Shown piece after piece: positions 1 through 8,891 of a stretch of 39,717 nt of DNA. The position numbers and the translations under genes were made by a program. Positions within the stretch are counted from its first letter, which is position 1. The number at the start of each line of letters is the position of its first letter. The DNA is from an uncultured Pseudomonadota bacterium (lineage in GTDB: Bacteria > Myxococcota_A > UBA796 > SXON01). A model generated the notes under the pieces. The model saw nothing but the letters and a program-made list of their open reading frames with translations. It was not told the DNA's origin and ran no database searches. The stretch covers positions 1-39,717 of the forward strand of contig CAIMSU010000028.1 of the NCBI GenBank assembly GCA_903844155.1, written 5' to 3'.

Positions 1-110
1 TCTCTGACGGTGCGGGGTGGGTCGGGCACGGGTCTCCAGACCCTCGGATTCGGCTGGCCTTCGGGCCCGTCGGATGAGAGGGCGAACGATCGAGAGCCGA
101 AGCAGGTGTC

Positions 111-138
111 AGCCCCCCGTGCGCAAGCGCGGGGGGCT
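111..138 (+). terminator. GC-rich hairpin with GNRA tetraloop, probable terminator
   Basis: A 28-nt inverted repeat folds into a 12-bp stem (one T-G wobble) closed by a GCAA tetraloop; the arms carry runs of six C and six G. It is followed by a loose T-containing tail (TTCAACCGTTTT). It lies about 100 nt before the first lipoprotein gene, so it most likely ends transcription of a gene left of the window, or attenuates the downstream gene. Positions 1-110 hold no convincing gene. Confidence 0.6.
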
Positions 139-236
139 TCAACCGTTTTCCGATCCGTCGAAAAATGTCGACCGGGCCTTCAAAACGGTAGTCGTTGGTC
201 GCCCTCCTGCGCTATACGCGGCGCTTGGAGGCCGAC

Positions 237-938
237 GTGCGTAGTACCTTCGCCCCTCTCGCCACGTGCTCGTTGCTTGGGCTCTCGCTGTCCGGCTGCT
301 TCGGGCTCCAGAACAACGTGACGTCCGAGACGGGAGTCTTCGGGGACTCGGGCATGTCCGCGGCGCTTGCGGACTCCGCCACGCCCACGACCGTCGCCCT
401 GTCCGGGAAGCTCTATGTCATCGCGCCCGCTGACCTCAACCTCGTCGACCCAGCCGGTCTGAACGACCTCTTCCACGCCGCATTGAAGGACAACGTGCTG
501 GTCTACGTGGCGCAGGAGTCCCAGACGTCGTTGACGCTGGACCTCTCGCTCGCGGGGTCGGACGGCAAGCAGAACCCGTGCGAGAAGGTTCGGACGTTGC
601 CCACGGCGCAGTGGGAGAACCCCACGTTCGTGGCGGGTCCAGGTGAGATGGATGTGAGCTTTGCCGGCACCCCTGCAACGCTGCGCCACCTGACGGTCTC
701 GGGGACGTTCGACCAGTACGCGTTCAACTGGCGCGACGGGTCGCTGACGGCGCAGTTGGATGGCCGGGAGCTCTCCTCGGCGCTGGGTGGCGCGGACGCC
801 TGCACGCTCGTCGCGAACGCCGGCGGGAGCTGCGAGGCTTGCGACGATGGCGTCGTGGCCTGCGTCACGCTCACGTTCGCGGGCGTCGTCGCTTCGCAGT
901 CCAACGACAGCTACGACACCTCGCCGACCTGCCAGTAA
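237..938 (+). CDS. Hypothetical secreted lipoprotein
   Basis: The product is 233 residues and of unknown function. The N-terminus is a lipoprotein signal: a short Arg-containing start, a hydrophobic Leu/Ser stretch and an LSGC lipobox, so the mature protein should be lipid-anchored in the envelope. The GTG at 237 is preferred over the TTG at 195 because it puts the hydrophobic core close to the start and has GGAG about 7 nt upstream. The mature part has no recognised domain; it looks beta-rich, with a Cys cluster near the C-terminus (CEACDDG, then two more Cys), suggesting disulfides. It converges on the S41 protease gene with only 6 nt between the stop codons. Function is unassigned. Confidence 0.75.
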   Translation: MRSTFAPLATCSLLGLSLSGCFGLQNNVTSETGVFGDSGMSAALADSATPTTVALSGKLYVIAPADLNLVDPAGLNDLFHAALKDNVLVYVAQESQTSLTLDLSLAGSDGKQNPCEKVRTLPTAQWENPTFVAGPGEMDVSFAGTPATLRHLTVSGTFDQYAFNWRDGSLTAQLDGRELSSALGGADACTLVANAGGSCEACDDGVVACVTLTFAGVVASQSNDSYDTSPTCQ

Positions 939-944
939 CGGCGG

Positions 945-3866
945 TCAGCGCATCCGGCCGGCTTCACCTGGGACCGGTCCGGTCGCTGTGGCACCGGGGC
1001 GGAACACGTTGACCGACCGCGTCGTGACGAGGCCATCGGTGTCGCGGACGTAGACGACGAGCACGTTGCGGCCCTCTTCGAGCGCGGTGGTCGCCGAGAA
1101 CGGCACGCTCTTCAGCGGCGTCCCGTCGCCGCCGCCGGCGTACGCGAGCTTCTGGTCGCCGCGGTAGACGATGACATCGCGGATGCCCTTGTCATCTGTC
1201 GCAACGCCGGAAATTGTCACTTCGCCCTCGGCGCTCGTTGAGTCGGGTGCGCGGGTGATGGTGATGTTCGGCGTCTCAACGCTGCCCTTCGGGAGCGCCT
1301 GCCCGACGACGAACGCCAGCGGCAGGTTCTGGGCGTAGGCGTCGTAGAAGCCCGCCTCGTCGATGCCAGCGTAGTCGTAGCGCTGGCTCTCGAACATGCG
1401 GAGCTGCATCGGAACGTCCGCGCCCTCCGTCGGCGCCGTCGCCAGCTTGAACGACAGTTCCCCGCTGCCGCTCGCCGCCTTCGCGAGCTGATCCACCTCA
1501 AACGTGGACTTCCCCGGGACGACCTCGACGGCCTTGCCGACGCCGTCGCCCTTGCGGATGTCGAACGACAGCTTGCCGCCGGGGCCGGCTCCCAGGTTCG
1601 TCGGCGTGACTGTGAGCGTGAGCGTCTCGCCCACCTGCAGGATGCCGTCGCCATTCCCGCCGGCCTTGTCGTCGACCGACCAGGTGAATCCGTAGCGTGG
1701 GAGGTCCGGGCCTTTCGCCGTCACCAGCGTGTCCGCCGTCGACAGCACCGTACGATTACCATCCTCCAACGAGAGCTTTACACCAGCGACGCTGGTGGGG
1801 TAGGACTCGGGGAGGCGTGCTTTCGTCACGTAGCTGCGGGTCGCGCCGGGCTCGATGCGACCGAGGTAGAACTCCAGATCCCCCATGTTCTCGTCGGCCG
1901 ACCTGGTCTTGACGACGGCCTGACAGATCGGCTTGGTGCCCTTGTTCGTCACGCTCACGGTGAGCGCTTCCAGCGTGCCGGCCACGAGGACGTTGTCGGT
2001 GCCCGCGGTCAGCTTGAGGTCGACGGGTGGATTTGCGGGGTTGGTGCACGGCGTCCAATCGATGCCCTGGGCCTTGAACGCCCCCTCGATGCGGGTGAGC
2101 TCGGCCTTCGCGCGCGTCGTCACCACACCGCTCGCGTCCTTCAGCACGTCTGCCCGCCCCTTTCCGTGTGCTGCCAGCAACACGTCCCGGGCGAACAGCA
2201 CCTCGAAGTCCTTGGACACGTCCGCACGATCGGTCAGGGGCGCGGCGCTCGCGTCCGGGTCGGGGTCCGGCGCGAGGTAGCGCACGTCGTAGACCGTGGG
2301 CTCCTGCTCGAGCACGGCGTTGTTCAAGTGCCCGGCGAGGTCTGTCTCGCGCAGCACGTGATCCCGGTAGAACAGGGAGATCCGCGGGCCGGAGACCTGC
2401 CCGGGCATGTCCTTGACGTCCTTGGGCGGGTAGATGACCGAGCGATCAAGCTGGATGTCCGCGGGGATGCCGACGTTCTGGATCGAACGATCGCCGGGGG
2501 TCAGGTAGCGGGCGGTGGTCAGCTTGAGCTTCGCGTCCTGCGCATCACCCGTCGCGAACGGCCAGAGGTTCTGCACGGAGCCCTTGCCGAAGCTCCGCTC
2601 GCCGATGATGACGGCGCGCTCGTTGTTCCGCAGGGCCCCAGCGACGATCTCCGCTGCCGACGCCGAGTTCCCGCTCATCAGCACCGCCATCGGCCAGTTG
2701 ATGTCCGTCGGGTCCGCCTTCGCCTCCTTCACGTCGCGATGCGAGCCCTCGCGCTCGACCGTCGAGACGATCTCACCCTTGGAAAGGAAGGTATCGCTGA
2801 CCTCGATCGCCTGGTGCAGGTAGCCGCCGGGGTTGTCGCGCATGTCGAGCACGATGCCCTTCACGCCCGCCGCGCCGGCGTCCCGCTGCAGCTTGGCGAG
2901 CTCCTCGTCGAGCTGCACCTTGACCTGCTCGTGGAAGCTGCCGATACGGATGTACGCGATGTTCCCGTCGAGCAGCTTGGACCAGACCTTGCTCGGCTTG
3001 ATCTGGTCGCGGACGATGGTCAGGTCCTTCGGCTGCGTGAACTCGGGACGGTTGATGGTGATGGTGACGGGGGTGCCGGGCTGGCCGCGCATCTTCGAGA
3101 CCGCGTCGTCCAGATCCATGTTCAGCGTGCTCTCGCCCTCGATCTTGAGGATCTCGTCGCCCGCCTTGATGCCCGCGCGGTAGGCCGGCGTGTCCTCAAG
3201 CGGGTATTCGACGGCCAGCTCGCCCTTGAGCGCGTGGATGGTGATGCCGAGGCCGCCGAACTCGCCGTCGTTGTCCTCCTCCATCTTCTTGGCGCTCTCC
3301 GGGGGCAGGAACACCGAGTGCGGGTCCAGGGTGGAGAGCATCCCGTTGATCATCGCGTACTCGATCTCGGGGAGCGGGACCTCCTTCGGGTCCACGTGCG
3401 CCTCCAGGATCGCCGCGACGCGACCGAGCGTGTCCTCGATCGCCGGGAACGACGTTGGGGGCTGCACCGTGAGCACGGTCGTGTAGTTGCCGACCGCCAC
3501 GTGGAGCGAGGTGCCCTGGCCTTCCAGGCGGAGCAGCACGTCCGGGACACGCTTTTCGACACCGGTCAGCGCCGCCGAGAGCATGATGGGGTAGTCGATC
3601 CGGTCGGGATCAACGTACTGCGTCGAGATGTAGTCGACGCTTCGGTGAAGGCTTTTCAGCGAGGAGAGGCTGTAGCCGGTGCCGAGGGCGGTGAAGCTCG
3701 CGGGGAGGAAGCGGGAGAGGCCTGTCGCCCCTCCGCCGTCCGCGAGCGCATCGTCGTTGCCAGCCGAGGCGACGGCGGCCTCGGACGTGGCCGCCACGTG
3801 GTAGCCGATGAGGACGAGGGAGGTGAGCACGCCGAGGGAGGCTGCGGTGCGGACAAGTCGGAGCAT
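945..3866 (-). CDS. S41 family C-terminal processing protease (CtpA/Prc-like) with Ig-like C-terminal region
   Basis: A 973-residue periplasmic or envelope serine protease that would cleave exported proteins near their C-termini. An N-terminal hydrophobic segment (about residues 8-24) anchors or exports it. The S41 N-terminal segment contains LDPHSVFL near 180-187, a PDZ domain follows at about 200-285, and the catalytic core carries the Ser403/Lys428 dyad (NSASAAEI and SFGKGSVQ) with the family's usual 25-residue spacing. The last roughly 400 residues are an extension with repeated beta-sandwich-like units (CARDB/Ig-like), absent from ordinary CtpA (about 400-500 residues). The ATG at 3866 is chosen because upstream starts (to 4019) would run into the divergent PBP1A gene and give an Arg/Pro-rich tail before the signal. 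A TATCTT -10-like element sits 9 nt upstream. Facing PBP1A suggests a role in cell-wall enzyme turnover; that is inference. Confidence 0.9.
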   Translation of the reverse strand: MLRLVRTAASLGVLTSLVLIGYHVAATSEAAVASAGNDDALADGGGATGLSRFLPASFTALGTGYSLSSLKSLHRSVDYISTQYVDPDRIDYPIMLSAALTGVEKRVPDVLLRLEGQGTSLHVAVGNYTTVLTVQPPTSFPAIEDTLGRVAAILEAHVDPKEVPLPEIEYAMINGMLSTLDPHSVFLPPESAKKMEEDNDGEFGGLGITIHALKGELAVEYPLEDTPAYRAGIKAGDEILKIEGESTLNMDLDDAVSKMRGQPGTPVTITINRPEFTQPKDLTIVRDQIKPSKVWSKLLDGNIAYIRIGSFHEQVKVQLDEELAKLQRDAGAAGVKGIVLDMRDNPGGYLHQAIEVSDTFLSKGEIVSTVEREGSHRDVKEAKADPTDINWPMAVLMSGNSASAAEIVAGALRNNERAVIIGERSFGKGSVQNLWPFATGDAQDAKLKLTTARYLTPGDRSIQNVGIPADIQLDRSVIYPPKDVKDMPGQVSGPRISLFYRDHVLRETDLAGHLNNAVLEQEPTVYDVRYLAPDPDPDASAAPLTDRADVSKDFEVLFARDVLLAAHGKGRADVLKDASGVVTTRAKAELTRIEGAFKAQGIDWTPCTNPANPPVDLKLTAGTDNVLVAGTLEALTVSVTNKGTKPICQAVVKTRSADENMGDLEFYLGRIEPGATRSYVTKARLPESYPTSVAGVKLSLEDGNRTVLSTADTLVTAKGPDLPRYGFTWSVDDKAGGNGDGILQVGETLTLTVTPTNLGAGPGGKLSFDIRKGDGVGKAVEVVPGKSTFEVDQLAKAASGSGELSFKLATAPTEGADVPMQLRMFESQRYDYAGIDEAGFYDAYAQNLPLAFVVGQALPKGSVETPNITITRAPDSTSAEGEVTISGVATDDKGIRDVIVYRGDQKLAYAGGGDGTPLKSVPFSATTALEEGRNVLVVYVRDTDGLVTTRSVNVFRPGATATGPVPGEAGRMR

Positions 3867-3875
3867 CGTAGGTGG

Positions 3876-3881
3876 AAGATA
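3876..3881 (-). promoter_or_regulatory. Possible -10 element of the S41 protease gene
   Basis: On the minus strand the hexamer TATCTT (4 of 6 to TATAAT) lies 9 nt before the chosen ATG at 3866, and no Shine-Dalgarno is visible. A very short or absent leader is implied if this is used. It lies in the 136-nt divergent gap shared with the PBP1A gene. Confidence 0.35.
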
Positions 3882-4002
3882 GGTCCGGCGTGGCCGGTGC
3901 GCAAGGGAGAGCACCCGGGTCGTCGGAAACGAGACGATCCGGGACGACGCTCGCCCGGGAGCGGGCCGCCTTGCGTGGCCAGCCGGGCTATGGGGCCGCG
4001 CC

Positions 4003-7000
4003 ATGGCGCTGAAGATCACCTGCCCGCACTGCGGCCGAAAGCATCCGCTGGAGGAGCCGTTTCCGCTCCCCGGCAGCGAGCGGCAGTGTGCATGCGGGCG
4101 AACGCTCTCGATCTCCTATCCCATCGGGATGATGGAGCGGCTCAAGGCGGCGGGAAAAACGTTCCTCGAACCGGGTGATGCGGGCCCGGCTGTTCCGGCG
4201 GCGGAGCCACCCGGGGCGACCCTGCCGGCCTCGCCGGGGTTGCGGATCCCGCGGCCAGCGCCGTCCCCGGCGCCCGAGGCTACCGCCGCTCTCCCGGGCA
4301 GCGGGCTTCGGGCCCGTCCGCCCGCCCCGGTTGTGCCGGAGTCGACCGCGGCCCTCCCCGGCGGTGGCCTGCGGGCCAGAACTGCCGAGTCGAAACCTGT
4401 CGATCTGCCGCCGCCCCCGCGCGTGGCGCCGCGCATCGAGCCTGGGTCTGCCGCCGAGCGCCCGACCCAGGGCGAGCGCCTCACGCCCTCGGGTCGCCCG
4501 ACCGAGATCGAGCGGCCGCGACCGGAACGTACGGAGCTTGATGGGTCCAACGCCGGTTTTGCCGAGGCTGATGCGGGCGCCACGTTGCCGCCATCCACGC
4601 CCAAGCGCATCGCCGTCCCTGTCCCGACGCCCGCGAGGGCGACCGCGGCCAGGCCCGCGCCACCGGCCGCCCCCGTCAAATCGCCGCCCCCGTCGGCCCG
4701 CCCTGCAGAGACCAGGGCGCCGAAGGAACTTCCGGCGAAAAGGGGTTGGCGAAAGTGGCTGCCGCGCATGCTCGGCGGCGGCTCGGTGCTGACACTGCTG
4801 CTGATCATCGCCGGTGGTGCCGGGGGCTACGGCGGGTTCGTCTACTTCAGCCGCGACCTGCCGACGGTCGAGACGCTTCGGAACTACCGGCCGCCAACCG
4901 TCACGACCGTCTACGACAAGAAGCAGCGGTTGCTCGGGGAGATCTACGACGAGCGCCGCTACGTCGTGCCGCTCGAGAAGATCCCGGCGCAGGTGCAGCA
5001 GGCGTTCATCTCGGCGGAGGACGCCGACTTCTACCACCACAACGGCGTGGACTACTGGGGCATCGTGCGCGCGGTGTTGCGCAACGCGTCGGAGGGCAAG
5101 AAGGCGCAGGGGGCGAGCACCATTACCCAGCAGGTCACACGAAACTTCCTGCTGACGAACGAAAAGACGTACACCCGCAAGATCCGCGAGGTGCTGCTCG
5201 CCTGGCGCATCGAGGACACGTTCGACAAGGCGCACATCCTCTACCTGTACTTGAACCAGATCTACCTTGGTTCCCACGCGTACGGCGTTGAGGCCGCCTC
5301 GCGGGTGTACTTCGGAAAGCACGTGGAGGAGCTTGATCTCGCCGAGGGCGCCATCCTCGCCGGGCTTCCGCAACGGCCCAGCGACTACAGCCCGCAGCGG
5401 CACTTCGAGAAGGCCAAGGCGCGCCAGAAGTACGTGCTCGGGCAGATGGTGAACAACGGCTACATCACCAAGGCACAGGAGGACGCCGCCCTCGCCGAGC
5501 CACTCCACGTCGTGGAGAAGACCAATGAGTTCCTGACGACTGCGCCGTGGGTGACGGAGAGCGTGCGCATTCACCTGGTCGAGGCTTACGGCGCGGACCG
5601 CGTGTTGAACGACGGCCTCTCGGTCGACACGACCGTGGACCTCGACCTGCAGCAGATCGCGCAGAACGCCGTGACGGACGGCGTGACCGCGCTCGACAAC
5701 AAGCGTGGTTGGCGCGGCGCGGACGTGCATCTGGAGGAGGCGGCGATCGCCCCGAAGATCGCGGAGTTGACGAAAACCGAGCCCGAAGGCGCTGAAGGCG
5801 AGCGCTACGACGGCGTGGTCACGGACGTCCAGAAGGCACACCTGATCGTCGACATCGGCGGCGTGCAGGCGATCGTGCCGCTTGCGTGGACCGAATGGGC
5901 CTACAAGCCCGATGCCAAGCGGGACGCAGCGCATCGCAAGCAGGACGACCTCACGCGCTCGTTTGCGCGCGGGGATGTCGTACGGGTCGAGGTGCAGAAC
6001 CACGACTTCCACGAGGCCAAGCCGCTCGCCGACTACACGCTCGCTGGCGCAGGGCCGTTCGTGGCGGCCACGATCTACCAGGCGCCGGATCTCGAGGGCG
6101 CGCTGTACAGCTACCGCCTGGACGACGGGGGTGTGCTCGCCATGGTGGGCGGGGTCGACTACCGCGAGACGAAATTCAATAGGGCTACCCAGGCTTCTCG
6201 CCAGGTCGGGTCGACGTTCAAGCCCATCGTCTACACCGCGGCCATCGAGTCCAAGAAGTTCACGCCCGGCACCATCCTTCAGGACGCACCGCTCATCTTC
6301 AACACCCTGCACAAAGAGGTGTGGAAGCCCGAGAACTACGACACCGACTACCTCGGCGACATCACGCTGCGTCGCGCGCTGGCGATGTCGCGAAACGTCT
6401 GCACCATCCGGGTGCTGGATGAGCTCGGCATCGACTCGGTCCTGCAGCTGGCAACCCGGCTCGGCATCACCAGCCATCTCGAGCCCGACCTCTCGACCGG
6501 TCTCGGCTCCGGCTCGCTGACGATGCCCGAGATCACCCGCGCGTACTCGGCGTTTGCGACGATCGGCCGGCTCGTCGAGCCGCACTTCATCGAGAAGGTC
6601 ACCGACCGCGACGGCGCCGTGCTCGAGCAGTACCAGAAGCCCGCCGAGTGGAAGCGCGTCCTCGACCCCGAGGTCGCCAGCATCGCCAACTGGCTCCTCC
6701 AGGAGGTCGCGTCCAACGGCACAGCGGCGCACGCGCAAGCGCTTGGGCTGCACGTCGCCGGAAAGACCGGAACAACCAATGAATTTCACGACGCGTGGTT
6801 CGTTGGCTTTACCCACGACGTCATCTCCAGCGTCTGGGTCGGCTACGACCAGCCGCGCAGCATCGGCGAGTCCTCAACGGGCGGCCACGTCTCGCTGCCG
6901 ATCTGGATGGAATTCATGAAAGCCGCGAACCCCAAGGCCGACGACAAGCCGTTTGCGCTCTCCGGCGGCCTGCAATGGGTCTCCATCGACGAGAAGACCG

Positions 7001-7116
7001 GCCGACCGATGGAGGGTGGCAAGTCCATGCCCTTCCTGCCGGGCACGGCACCGACCGGCGCGATGACCGTCGCCGGCCAGAAGACGACTGAAGACCTCCT
7101 CACGACCGAGTTCTGA
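4003..7116 (+). CDS. Class A penicillin-binding protein 1A with N-terminal zinc ribbon
   Basis: A 1037-residue bifunctional peptidoglycan glycosyltransferase/transpeptidase that polymerises lipid II and cross-links stem peptides. In order: a zinc-ribbon-like finger (Cys7, Cys10, Cys29, Cys31); a 200-residue Pro/Ala-rich cytoplasmic linker; a transmembrane helix about 256-280; a GT51 glycosyltransferase with Glu339 in EDADFYHH and GASTITQQV; an OB-like insert; and a transpeptidase with Ser737-T-F-Lys740, Ser796-R-Asn798 and Lys921-T-G. All catalytic motifs are intact, so it should be active. The long cytoplasmic head is unusual: standard PBP1A proteins have only a short cytoplasmic tail. The head resembles the MJ0042-type fingers found on other Myxococcota envelope proteins. 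It is divergent from the S41 protease and is followed 3 nt later by a small lipoprotein gene. Confidence 0.95.
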   Translation: MALKITCPHCGRKHPLEEPFPLPGSERQCACGRTLSISYPIGMMERLKAAGKTFLEPGDAGPAVPAAEPPGATLPASPGLRIPRPAPSPAPEATAALPGSGLRARPPAPVVPESTAALPGGGLRARTAESKPVDLPPPPRVAPRIEPGSAAERPTQGERLTPSGRPTEIERPRPERTELDGSNAGFAEADAGATLPPSTPKRIAVPVPTPARATAARPAPPAAPVKSPPPSARPAETRAPKELPAKRGWRKWLPRMLGGGSVLTLLLIIAGGAGGYGGFVYFSRDLPTVETLRNYRPPTVTTVYDKKQRLLGEIYDERRYVVPLEKIPAQVQQAFISAEDADFYHHNGVDYWGIVRAVLRNASEGKKAQGASTITQQVTRNFLLTNEKTYTRKIREVLLAWRIEDTFDKAHILYLYLNQIYLGSHAYGVEAASRVYFGKHVEELDLAEGAILAGLPQRPSDYSPQRHFEKAKARQKYVLGQMVNNGYITKAQEDAALAEPLHVVEKTNEFLTTAPWVTESVRIHLVEAYGADRVLNDGLSVDTTVDLDLQQIAQNAVTDGVTALDNKRGWRGADVHLEEAAIAPKIAELTKTEPEGAEGERYDGVVTDVQKAHLIVDIGGVQAIVPLAWTEWAYKPDAKRDAAHRKQDDLTRSFARGDVVRVEVQNHDFHEAKPLADYTLAGAGPFVAATIYQAPDLEGALYSYRLDDGGVLAMVGGVDYRETKFNRATQASRQVGSTFKPIVYTAAIESKKFTPGTILQDAPLIFNTLHKEVWKPENYDTDYLGDITLRRALAMSRNVCTIRVLDELGIDSVLQLATRLGITSHLEPDLSTGLGSGSLTMPEITRAYSAFATIGRLVEPHFIEKVTDRDGAVLEQYQKPAEWKRVLDPEVASIANWLLQEVASNGTAAHAQALGLHVAGKTGTTNEFHDAWFVGFTHDVISSVWVGYDQPRSIGESSTGGHVSLPIWMEFMKAANPKADDKPFALSGGLQWVSIDEKTGRPMEGGKSMPFLPGTAPTGAMTVAGQKTTEDLLTTEF

Positions 7117-7119
7117 CCC

Positions 7120-7578
7120 ATGCTTTTCTTCCATTTGTGGCTCGCGCTCGTCGCCTGCACGACCTCCGCGACCAGCTACCCGACCGGCTGCGAGCTCCCC
7201 GCCCCGGTCGCCGAGGCCTCCGCCCACCCCGGCGACACCGTCTGGATCGACGCGACCGGGATGACGTCGACGAACGACACGGTGGTGACCGTAGCCACTG
7301 CCGTCGCTTCCGTCCGCGACGTCCAGCGCATCGGGTGCGACGACTACGACACCTGCCGGACGACGAACACGTGCACGGTTTGCGGCGATTGCGACGCGTG
7401 CGCGACCGAAGCGTCGGCGTGCGTCGAGCGGGTCAAGTTCACGGTCCCCGATGTCGGTGCTGGCGACCAGGTCGTGACCGTGAGAAACGGCTTTGGGACC
7501 AGCCGGGATGGCGTGCTGACGGTGCTCGCACCGCCGGTCGACACGGGGACGGACAGCGCGGCGGACAGCGTTCCATGA
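7120..7578 (+). CDS. Small Cys-rich lipoprotein
   Basis: The product is 152 residues and unrecognised. A very short signal (about 12 residues) ends in an LVAC lipobox. The middle holds a dense Cys cluster (CDDYDTC, then CTVCGDCDAC) that could form disulfides or bind metal, followed by a beta-rich segment reminiscent of IPT/TIG or Ig-like folds (VPDVGAGDQVVTVRNGFG). The C-terminus is the acidic Thr/Asp/Gly/Ser-rich tail common in lipoproteins of this lineage. It starts 3 nt after the PBP1A stop and its stop overlaps the ATG of the next gene (ATGA), so the three genes probably form one transcript. Function unknown. Confidence 0.75.
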   Translation: MLFFHLWLALVACTTSATSYPTGCELPAPVAEASAHPGDTVWIDATGMTSTNDTVVTVATAVASVRDVQRIGCDDYDTCRTTNTCTVCGDCDACATEASACVERVKFTVPDVGAGDQVVTVRNGFGTSRDGVLTVLAPPVDTGTDSAADSVP

Positions 7579-8891
7579 CGCTGGTGCTCCTCGTCCTCGC
7601 CTGCACGGGGAAGAACGCTGCGGACGACTCCGGGCCAGCGGCGCCGTCGCTCATCGAGGAGCAGCCGGTTTGCGCCAGCCCGGACGTGACGATGGTCCCC
7701 TTCGACCCGGGCGACGGGTCCACCGCCTACACCGCCACGACGGAGCACTACGCGCTCACCATCGAGGGCTTTGATGAGGACGAGACCCTCAACCTCGCCA
7801 GCCTCGCCGAGACCTCCTGGGGTGCCCTCTCGAACTTCTTCGGCTCCGACGTCCCGGGTCCGTTGCAGGTCGAGATCGCGGCGGACGACGCCGGCTTCCA
7901 GGCCATGCTCGCGGCGGACGGGATCACCGGGGTCGACGGTGCCGGTGGCTACTACGACCCCGGCACCGGCAAGGCCTACCTGTTCCGTCAGCCCACCGCT
8001 TACTACAGCCGCGTCCTGATGATCCACGAGATGGTGCACCAGTACCAGGACAAGGCGGACGGCATCGGCGGCCTGCCGTTCTGGTACGTCGAAGGGCTCG
8101 CGGAGGCGTTGAGCCGGCACCACTGGGACGGGAGCTGCGTGCAGCTTCGCGTGCGACCGCTCCTGAGCTGGGAGGACATGGCCGCACAAGCGCAGGCCGA
8201 GCTCGACGCGGATGGGCAGGCCGGGCCCGACCTCGTCACCGTCCTCGGGGGCAGCACCCCCTCGCGCGCGCTCTCGCAGGAGCTGGTGCGGGTGCTGACG
8301 AGCGAGCCGGATCTGGCGCCTGGCTTCGCCACCTGGCGCGTGGACGTCCGTGACGGCAACGTCAGCGCCGTGGACCCGGACGCGTTCGCGGCCGACGTTG
8401 TCTCCGTCGACGATCTCACAACGGCGCTCCTCGCCTTCGTCCCCAGCGACCAGGAGCCAATGTCGCCGGTCTACCTGGACTGGATCCCGGAGGGGGCAGA
8501 TCGGGCGCTCGGGTTCGCGTCCGCCAGCTCCGCAGCGCGCGTGAAAGGCGCCGTCACCTCGTTTGCGTCCACCGTCGCCTGGCCCTCGACGGGCGACGTC
8601 GGCTCGGTCTACGGCTACGACGACAGCACCGGTGACGTGGAATTCGCCTTCCTCGCGGCCGATGGCACCGTCTCACGGTTCGCGGTGATCGGGGGCGCTG
8701 TCACCTGGGACAACTACGGATCGGTGGCCCACAGCGACACGGTCAAGTGGTCGCAGGCGGCGGCAGACGGCACGACCACGGTCTCGATCGGCGGCGGGAG
8801 CGTCGATCTCCCTCGGTCACTCCCGGCTGCCGGGGGGCTCGCGCTCTACGGCGCCACGGCCGATTTTTCGGCGATCACCTGGGGGTCGTGA
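7575..8891 (+). CDS. HExxH metallopeptidase-like lipoprotein (peptidase MA-like)
   Basis: A 438-residue putative zinc peptidase anchored in the envelope. A short signal ends in an LVLAC lipobox, followed by an acidic linker. The gluzincin signature is complete: His151-Glu-Met-Val-His155, then the third ligand Glu173 in YVEGLAE, with the residues before it (PFWY) typical of peptidase MA/DUF1570-like proteins. The C-terminal 200 residues are beta-rich and unassigned. The ATG at 7575 is chosen over the long upstream frame because it gives the lipobox and forms the 4-nt ATGA overlap with the previous stop, implying translational coupling. The end overlaps the convergent downstream gene by 17 nt. 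Possible substrates are envelope proteins; that is inference. Confidence 0.85.
   Translation: MTLVLLVLACTGKNAADDSGPAAPSLIEEQPVCASPDVTMVPFDPGDGSTAYTATTEHYALTIEGFDEDETLNLASLAETSWGALSNFFGSDVPGPLQVEIAADDAGFQAMLAADGITGVDGAGGYYDPGTGKAYLFRQPTAYYSRVLMIHEMVHQYQDKADGIGGLPFWYVEGLAEALSRHHWDGSCVQLRVRPLLSWEDMAAQAQAELDADGQAGPDLVTVLGGSTPSRALSQELVRVLTSEPDLAPGFATWRVDVRDGNVSAVDPDAFAADVVSVDDLTTALLAFVPSDQEPMSPVYLDWIPEGADRALGFASASSAARVKGAVTSFASTVAWPSTGDVGSVYGYDDSTGDVEFAFLAADGTVSRFAVIGGAVTWDNYGSVAHSDTVKWSQAAADGTTTVSIGGGSVDLPRSLPAAGGLALYGATADFSAITWGS

Noticed and set aside
1-110. Possible 3' part of a structured RNA (FMN riboswitch-like CGGATGAGAGGGCG) before the hairpin at 111-138
   Set aside because: The conserved core of an FMN riboswitch (GCCGACGGT next to AGTCCGGATG) is not in order, and any 5' half would lie outside the window. 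The downstream gene is not a riboflavin gene. A covariance-model search with flanking sequence would decide.
2166-4178. Long plus-strand open frame opposite the S41 protease gene
   Set aside because: It is Arg/Gly/Val-rich with no motifs and lies wholly antisense to a protein with intact catalytic residues; such frames arise in high-GC DNA.
3988-6816. Long minus-strand open frame opposite the PBP1A gene
   Set aside because: It is antisense to an intact PBP1A, rich in Arg, Val and Gly, and shows no domain or signal.
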